The notes under the pieces: generated by a model
Seen by the model: only the letters and a program-made list of their open reading frames with translations
Database searches by the model: none
Told to the model about the DNA's origin: nothing
NCBI GenBank assembly: GCA_903929895.1
Contig: CAIYWM010000436.1
Coordinates: forward strand, 1-10,119
Reading direction: 5' to 3'
DNA length: 10,119 bases
From: an uncultured Alphaproteobacteria bacterium
Lineage (GTDB): Bacteria > Pseudomonadota > Alphaproteobacteria > Reyranellales > Reyranellaceae
In this document: positions 6,529 to 10,119 of the stretch, in pieces
Layout: every line of letters begins with the position of its first letter
How positions within the stretch are numbered: position 1 is the first letter of the stretch
Position numbers and translations under genes: made by a program

Positions 6529-7208
6529 ATACGGCGGCCATCGCCTCGCTGCCGAGGCGCTTCTTCCATGGCTGGATCGCGGTATTCCGCCACCTGCTTC
6601 CGCCGACCCTCTATTTCTTCGTCGCTTTCAACCTCATCGTCTTCACCACCAACCTGCTGGCCCGCAACTACTGGTTCAATCTCAGCAGCTTCCTGGTGGC
6701 CAGCACGACGGCGTTGATCGTCGGCAAGGTGGTGCTGGTCGTCGACAAGGTCCGCATCATCGACAAGTTCCGCGGCGCGCCGCTGATCCAGCCGATCCTC
6801 TACAAGACCGTCTTCTATTCCGTCGTCGTCCTTGTCGTGCGCCTCCTGGAGAAGGTCCTGGATGTCGCGTTCGAGGCACACAGCCTCGGCCAGATCTATC
6901 AGATGGTGCTGGTCGACTTCACCTGGCATCGCTTCATCGCGGTGCAGGTCTGGATCTTCGTCTGCTTCCTGCTCTACGTGACCGCCAGCGAGCTCAATGC
7001 ACTGGTCGGCCACGGCCAGCTCAGGCGTCTCTTCTTCCATCACCGGTCGTCGGAATACGGCCTGACCCGCCGCCAGCATATCCGCGCGCTGACGGAGATC
7101 AGCCGGCTGGCGCGTGACACGCCACGTGACCGGTTGCTCGACCCCGCCACGCCGCAAGGCAGCCGCCTGGCCGAGCTGATCGACCGGCTGCGGCGGCGCA
7201 ACGCCTGA
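6525..7208 (+). CDS. Conserved four-helix membrane protein of unknown function
   Basis: This 227-residue protein has four hydrophobic segments at about 26-45, 55-74, 93-109 and 137-156, and a basic C-terminal tail (about 165-227) rich in Arg that is probably cytoplasmic. Distinctive stretches are LYFFVAFNLIVF, APLIQPILYKT (85-95), FTWHRF (132-137), ELNALVG (156-162) and FFHHRSSE. I recall similar hypothetical proteins in alphaproteobacteria but no function. There is no signal peptide, catalytic motif or transporter signature. The GTG start overlaps the SDR TGA as GTGA and has GGAGG in front, so translation is probably coupled to the dehydrogenase. The DUF3592 gene follows after 10 bases. The tight linkage may be simple operon co-transcription; a role in the sugar pathway is not shown. 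Confidence 0.85.
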   Translation: MNTAAIASLPRRFFHGWIAVFRHLLPPTLYFFVAFNLIVFTTNLLARNYWFNLSSFLVASTTALIVGKVVLVVDKVRIIDKFRGAPLIQPILYKTVFYSVVVLVVRLLEKVLDVAFEAHSLGQIYQMVLVDFTWHRFIAVQVWIFVCFLLYVTASELNALVGHGQLRRLFFHHRSSEYGLTRRQHIRALTEISRLARDTPRDRLLDPATPQGSRLAELIDRLRRRNA

Positions 7209-7218
7209 CGACGGGCCC

Positions 7219-8094
7219 GTGGCCATCGACACGAGCTGGCGCTGGATCGCGTGGACGATCCTCGGGATTGGCGGGCTGATTGCGGCCGGCGGCGTGTCGA
7301 TGGGGCTGGGCAATCTACGCCATGTGCTCTACGGCGAGCGGGCCGATGGCGTGGTCACCGAGATCGTGCGCGACGGCGACATGTATGCGCCGGTGGTGCG
7401 CTTCCGGCTGCCGCAGGGCGAGACCGTCGAGGTGAAGGACCTCGGTTCCGGTGCGCCGGATTTCTCCGCGGGCGACGCCGTCGCCGTTCTGTACCTTCCC
7501 GAGAGCCCGCGGGATTTCCGTCTCGACACGTTCGAGCGGCTCTGGCTGGTGCCGATCATCGTCACGGGGTTCGGCGGCTTCTGGCTGATGTTCGGCTCGA
7601 TCGCCTGGGCGCTGTCGCGCAACGCCGACCTCGCGCTGGTGGGCGAGCGGGCCTTCTCCTTGATCTCGCTGTCGGCGCTGGTGATCGGCGTCTTCGTCCT
7701 GTGGAGCGCCGTCGACCTCTATGCGAGCGGGGGCCGGGCCCGTGGCACGGTGACGGAGATCCGCGAGAGCCGCTCGATCGTCTCGGAAGAGGTGACGACC
7801 CCGGACGGTCGCGAGGTCCGTCGCGACGTCGAGCGGACTTCGTTCGCGCCCATCGTGCGCTTCACCACGCCGGAGGGCCGCGAGATCGAATTCCATGGAC
7901 GCGGCGGCAGCGGAGCCGCGTTCACGGCCGGTGAGATGGTGAACGTCGTCTACGACCGCAGCCAGCCGGGCCACGCCCGCATCGTGTCGTTCGTCGATCT
8001 GTGGCTGCCCGCAGCGGTTTCGTTCGCGGTGGCGCTGATCTTTGGCGCCGCCGTTCGCCTGTCGCGCTGGAGCCGCCGCCGCGCTACAGGCTAG
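7219..8094 (+). CDS. DUF3592 domain membrane protein with two tandem units
   Basis: This 291-residue protein has four predicted helices at about 9-30, 108-131, 145-167 and 261-280, and two beta-rich extramembrane domains between them (about 37-105 and 169-258). The domains are similar to each other: GVVTEI (44-49) matches GTVTEI (176-181), YAPVVRF (56-62) matches FAPIVRF (209-215), FSAGDAV matches FTAGEMV, and both end in a hydrophobic FxxLWL segment. This is the helix-DUF3592-helix pattern occurring twice, so an internal duplication. DUF3592 has no established biochemical function; an envelope or extracytoplasmic location for the soluble units is likely. The GTG start has only a weak Shine-Dalgarno, so translation may depend on the upstream gene 10 bases away. 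The last 11 bases overlap the convergent hydrolase gene. Confidence 0.85.
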   Translation: MAIDTSWRWIAWTILGIGGLIAAGGVSMGLGNLRHVLYGERADGVVTEIVRDGDMYAPVVRFRLPQGETVEVKDLGSGAPDFSAGDAVAVLYLPESPRDFRLDTFERLWLVPIIVTGFGGFWLMFGSIAWALSRNADLALVGERAFSLISLSALVIGVFVLWSAVDLYASGGRARGTVTEIRESRSIVSEEVTTPDGREVRRDVERTSFAPIVRFTTPEGREIEFHGRGGSGAAFTAGEMVNVVYDRSQPGHARIVSFVDLWLPAAVSFAVALIFGAAVRLSRWSRRRATG

Positions 8095-8776
8095 CGCGTT
8101 CGATCCACGCGGCCAGCAGCGCCGAAAGCTCGTGCGGCTTCTCGAGTGGCGCCATGTGGCCGCAATCCTCGAGGATCTTGAAACTGGACTGCGGCAGCGC
8201 CTGCGCCATGCGTTCGGTCTCGGCCAGCTTGCGCAGCCGGTCCTGGCGGCAGGCCACAACCAGGGACGGGCAGGTGATGCGTTCGAGATCGGCATAGCCG
8301 TCGCGACGAACCAGAGCGGCCTGGCGCTTGCGGACTTCGGGTCCCAGCCGCCGCTGCATGCCGCGCAGGCGGTCGAGTCGCACCGGATCGGTATCGCGGT
8401 CAGGATGCAGTCCCATCGCGTTCGAGGGGGCGCCGGCGGCACGCGGCGGCCGGTCGCCCGGCCGAAAGCCCGAAATCCTGCGCGTCCGTTCCTCGTCGGA
8501 ATAGCCGCGCGCGGAGGAGGCGACGAAGGCCACGCCGGCCACGCGCTCAGGCGCCATCAGCGTGAGGACGCGCGCCACGAACCCGCCCATCGAGAAGCCG
8601 GCCAGCACGAAGCGTTCCGGCGCTTCGGCGAGCACGCGCGTGGCCATGCCTTCGAGCGAATCGTCCTCGTAGACGTTGCCGAAATGGAGTGCGCCCAGGG
8701 CTTCGAGATCCGGGATCATGTCGGTCCAAAGATCGGCGTCGCACAGGAAGCCGGGAAGAAGAACGAGTGATCTCAT
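8084..8776 (-). CDS. Alpha/beta fold hydrolase
   Basis: This 230-residue hydrolase begins MRSLVLLPGFLCD, with the first core strand and oxyanion-loop region right at the N-terminus. The nucleophile elbow is GFSMGG (Ser62), the acid is Asp179 in ACRQDRL, and the His is His207 in DCGHMAPLEKP, giving a complete triad. Substrates in this family range from esters to lactones and cannot be predicted. The ATG at 8776 has GGAAG 7 bases upstream. In-frame starts at 8797 and 8827 lack a ribosome site, and the latter would overlap the upstream gene. Its start lies 26 bases beyond the stop of the MgtC-like gene, so the two are probably co-transcribed. The cap region (about 100-130) is Arg/Pro-rich and short compared with relatives I recall. 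The 3' end overlaps the DUF3592 gene by 11 bases. Confidence 0.88.
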   Translation of the reverse strand: MRSLVLLPGFLCDADLWTDMIPDLEALGALHFGNVYEDDSLEGMATRVLAEAPERFVLAGFSMGGFVARVLTLMAPERVAGVAFVASSARGYSDEERTRRISGFRPGDRPPRAAGAPSNAMGLHPDRDTDPVRLDRLRGMQRRLGPEVRKRQAALVRRDGYADLERITCPSLVVACRQDRLRKLAETERMAQALPQSSFKILEDCGHMAPLEKPHELSALLAAWIERASL

Positions 8777-8783
8777 GGGATTG

Positions 8784-8788
8784 CTTCC
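8784..8788 (-). promoter_or_regulatory. Ribosome binding site of the alpha/beta hydrolase gene
   Basis: The minus strand reads GGAAG 7 bases before the ATG at 8776, supporting this start over the two upstream in-frame candidates. Confidence 0.6.
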
Positions 8789-8802
8789 GACGGTCATTCG
8801 GC

Positions 8803-10047
8803 TCAAACGACGAGCATGGCAGCCCACGCTGCCACCAGCATCAGGAGCTGGCCCGGGACCACATAGAGCGCGAAGCGCAGCCCGCCGGCGGTGAAGGCGA
8901 ATACCATCTTGGTGATCGTATTGGTCGAGAAGGCGGCGAGGATCGGGATCGCAGCCGCATGCGGCGCAAGCTTTCCGTCGGCAACGAGCGAAGCGACCGA
9001 GATGGCGGGGGCGTGCGTGTCGGCAAAGCCCGCGGCTCCGGCCGCGAAGATGACGCCGACTTCGCCGAACCAGTCCTGCAGAGCTGCGGCGAGCACCAGG
9101 ACACCCGCCAGGATGGCAGCGAAGATCAGCGCCGTGCGCAGGCTGAAGGCGCTGCCCTGCGTCTCCTCGACCTTGCCGCTGTCAGCCTGCAGCGCCCACA
9201 GGGTGAAGGCACCGCCATAGGCGATCGCGGCGGCGCCCGAAAAAAGCAGCGGCATCAGGAGGGCCCGGAACGCCGCGAGATCGGTGACGGCAATCAGGAT
9301 GCCGAGCTGCACGACCGTGGCGACGGAGGACATCATGGCACCGGCGGCGGCCGGCTTCGTCAGATGCGGATCGCGGGCCGCGCGGGAGCCCATGGCGCCG
9401 ATCGTGGCCGAACTCGAGATGAAGCCCGAGGCCAGGCCCGCCAGTGGCAGGCCGAAACGGGGACCTACGATTCTCACGGCGATGTAGCCCAAGGCGCCCA
9501 CGCCCATCACCAGGATCACAACCAGCCAGATGGTGCGCAGGTTCAGCGCGCCATAGGGGCCAATCGGATGGTCGGGCAGCAGCGGCAGCACGACTAGGGT
9601 GGCGCCGGCGAAGATCAGCAGGTCATGGATCTCTTCGTCCGTCAGCACGGAGCGGACGAAGCGATGCAGGGCGACGCGGGCGTTGAGCAGCAGGGCGACG
9701 ACCACGCCGACGCCCGCGGCGAAGGCGGGTTCGCGAATGGCGAGCCCGCCCAGCAGCGTCGTTGCCACCAGGGCCGTTTCCGTCGTGAGGCCGGGATCGT
9801 TGTCGCGCGCACGCCAGTAGGACAGGCCGGCGAAGGCCACCATGCCCAGCACGACGGCGGCCAGCAGGAGATCGCCTCCCGCCGCGGCGCCGGTCGCACC
9901 GGCCAGCGAGGCGAGGGTGAACGTCCGGATGCCCGCGGCACCGCGGCCGGGTCCTTCGCCCTTCTTGCGCTCGCGATCGATGCCGACCAGCAGGCCGATA
10001 CCGAGGGCGACGACGAAGCCGAGAAATAGGGAGTGGAGTTCGAACAT
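8803..10047 (-). CDS. MgtC/SapB family protein with C-terminal DUF4010 domain
   Basis: This 414-residue inner-membrane protein is almost entirely hydrophobic helices. The N-terminal MgtC/SapB part (about 8-135) has GLLVGIDRERKK (19-30), AGIRTFTLASLAG (38-50) and LTTETALVATTLLGGLA, the conserved family motifs. The C-terminal DUF4010 part (about 175-400) has ASGFISSSATIGAMGSRAARD (206-226, quoted from its core) and FSTNTITKM near the end. Length fits this two-domain class. MgtC itself supports survival at low magnesium and inhibits ATP synthase in Salmonella, but this two-domain class is broader and its function is not established. The ATG at 10047 has no clear Shine-Dalgarno. It is likely the first gene of a pair with the alpha/beta hydrolase. 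No magnesium riboswitch or leader can be judged, because only 72 bases upstream are present. Confidence 0.9.
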   Translation of the reverse strand: MFELHSLFLGFVVALGIGLLVGIDRERKKGEGPGRGAAGIRTFTLASLAGATGAAAGGDLLLAAVVLGMVAFAGLSYWRARDNDPGLTTETALVATTLLGGLAIREPAFAAGVGVVVALLLNARVALHRFVRSVLTDEEIHDLLIFAGATLVVLPLLPDHPIGPYGALNLRTIWLVVILVMGVGALGYIAVRIVGPRFGLPLAGLASGFISSSATIGAMGSRAARDPHLTKPAAAGAMMSSVATVVQLGILIAVTDLAAFRALLMPLLFSGAAAIAYGGAFTLWALQADSGKVEETQGSAFSLRTALIFAAILAGVLVLAAALQDWFGEVGVIFAAGAAGFADTHAPAISVASLVADGKLAPHAAAIPILAAFSTNTITKMVFAFTAGGLRFALYVVPGQLLMLVAAWAAMLVV

Positions 10048-10065
10048 GAGCGAAGCGACTGTAGC

Positions 10066-10071
10066 ATCTTA
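10066..10071 (-). promoter_or_regulatory. Possible -10 element upstream of the MgtC-like gene
   Basis: The minus strand reads TAAGAT, a 4/6 match to TATAAT, in an otherwise very GC-rich stretch and 18 bases before the ATG. No good -35 is visible 16-18 bases further upstream. If used, the leader would be very short, in line with the missing Shine-Dalgarno. Weak evidence. The rest of 10048-10119 shows only GC-rich sequence with no other feature. Confidence 0.25.
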
Positions 10072-10119
10072 TGGCGCGCGCCACGCAGTGCCTCAGGGAA
10101 GGCCGCGCCGCGCCGCGGC

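Noticed and set aside
7315..8442. Minus-strand 375-codon open frame opposite the DUF3592 gene and part of the hydrolase
   Set aside because: Its product is Arg/Pro/His-rich without a recognisable domain, and both overlapped genes show clear family motifs in their own frames.
8400..8520. Possible frameshift in the cap region of the alpha/beta hydrolase
   Set aside because: The Arg/Pro-rich segment looked unlike relatives, but neither other frame gives a better family match, and the frame before and after is the same. It is treated as divergence.
8689..9597. Plus-strand open frame opposite the MgtC-like gene
   Set aside because: The product is a charged low-complexity sequence, a mirror of the hydrophobic coding strand, with no start signal.
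10098..10119. GC-rich symmetrical sequence at the right edge
   Set aside because: Runs of GCCGCG are expected in such GC-rich DNA, and the window ends before any structure can be completed.

Overview
The window is GC-rich, gene-dense chromosomal DNA. Strong G/C bias at third codon positions, GTG starts, short Shine-Dalgarno spacings and the gene families present all suggest an alphaproteobacterium, perhaps a Reyranella- or Bradyrhizobium-like soil or freshwater organism. The taxon is an inference from style. I see no rRNA, tRNA, CRISPR, insertion sequence, phage gene or attachment site.

Left part (1-2862). The first 92 bases are probably the 3' end of a gene entering from the left. It converges on a minus-strand ABC-F ATPase gene (100-1632). 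A 138-base divergent intergenic region with a perfect 7-bp inverted repeat separates that gene from a plus-strand luciferase-like flavin-dependent monooxygenase (1771-2862).

Central part (2859-8094). Two gene sets diverge from a 57-base gap at 4828-4884. Leftward run an HpcH/HpaI-type aldolase (4827-4045) and, 13 bases later, a cytosine-deaminase-like amidohydrolase. The amidohydrolase reading frame is broken by one in-frame TAG (3825-3827), so it is called a probable pseudogene. Rightward run an aldose 1-epimerase, an SDR dehydrogenase strongly reminiscent of D-xylose 1-dehydrogenase, a four-helix membrane protein of unknown function that overlaps the SDR stop, and a membrane protein with two tandem DUF3592-like units. 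Mutarotase, sugar dehydrogenase and pyruvate aldolase fit the start and end of a non-phosphorylative sugar-acid route. The lactonase, dehydratase, transporter and regulator are not in the window.

Right part (8084-10119). An alpha/beta hydrolase and an MgtC/SapB-DUF4010 membrane protein lie on the minus strand, probably as one transcript with the MgtC gene first. The hydrolase gene overlaps the DUF3592 gene tail to tail by 11 bases.

The points most worth a second look are the amber-interrupted amidohydrolase, the possible sugar oxidation cluster, the uncharacterised membrane protein coupled to the dehydrogenase, the internally duplicated DUF3592 protein, and the inverted repeat at 1671-1688. 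I did not find convincing evidence of a wholly new defence or mobile system.
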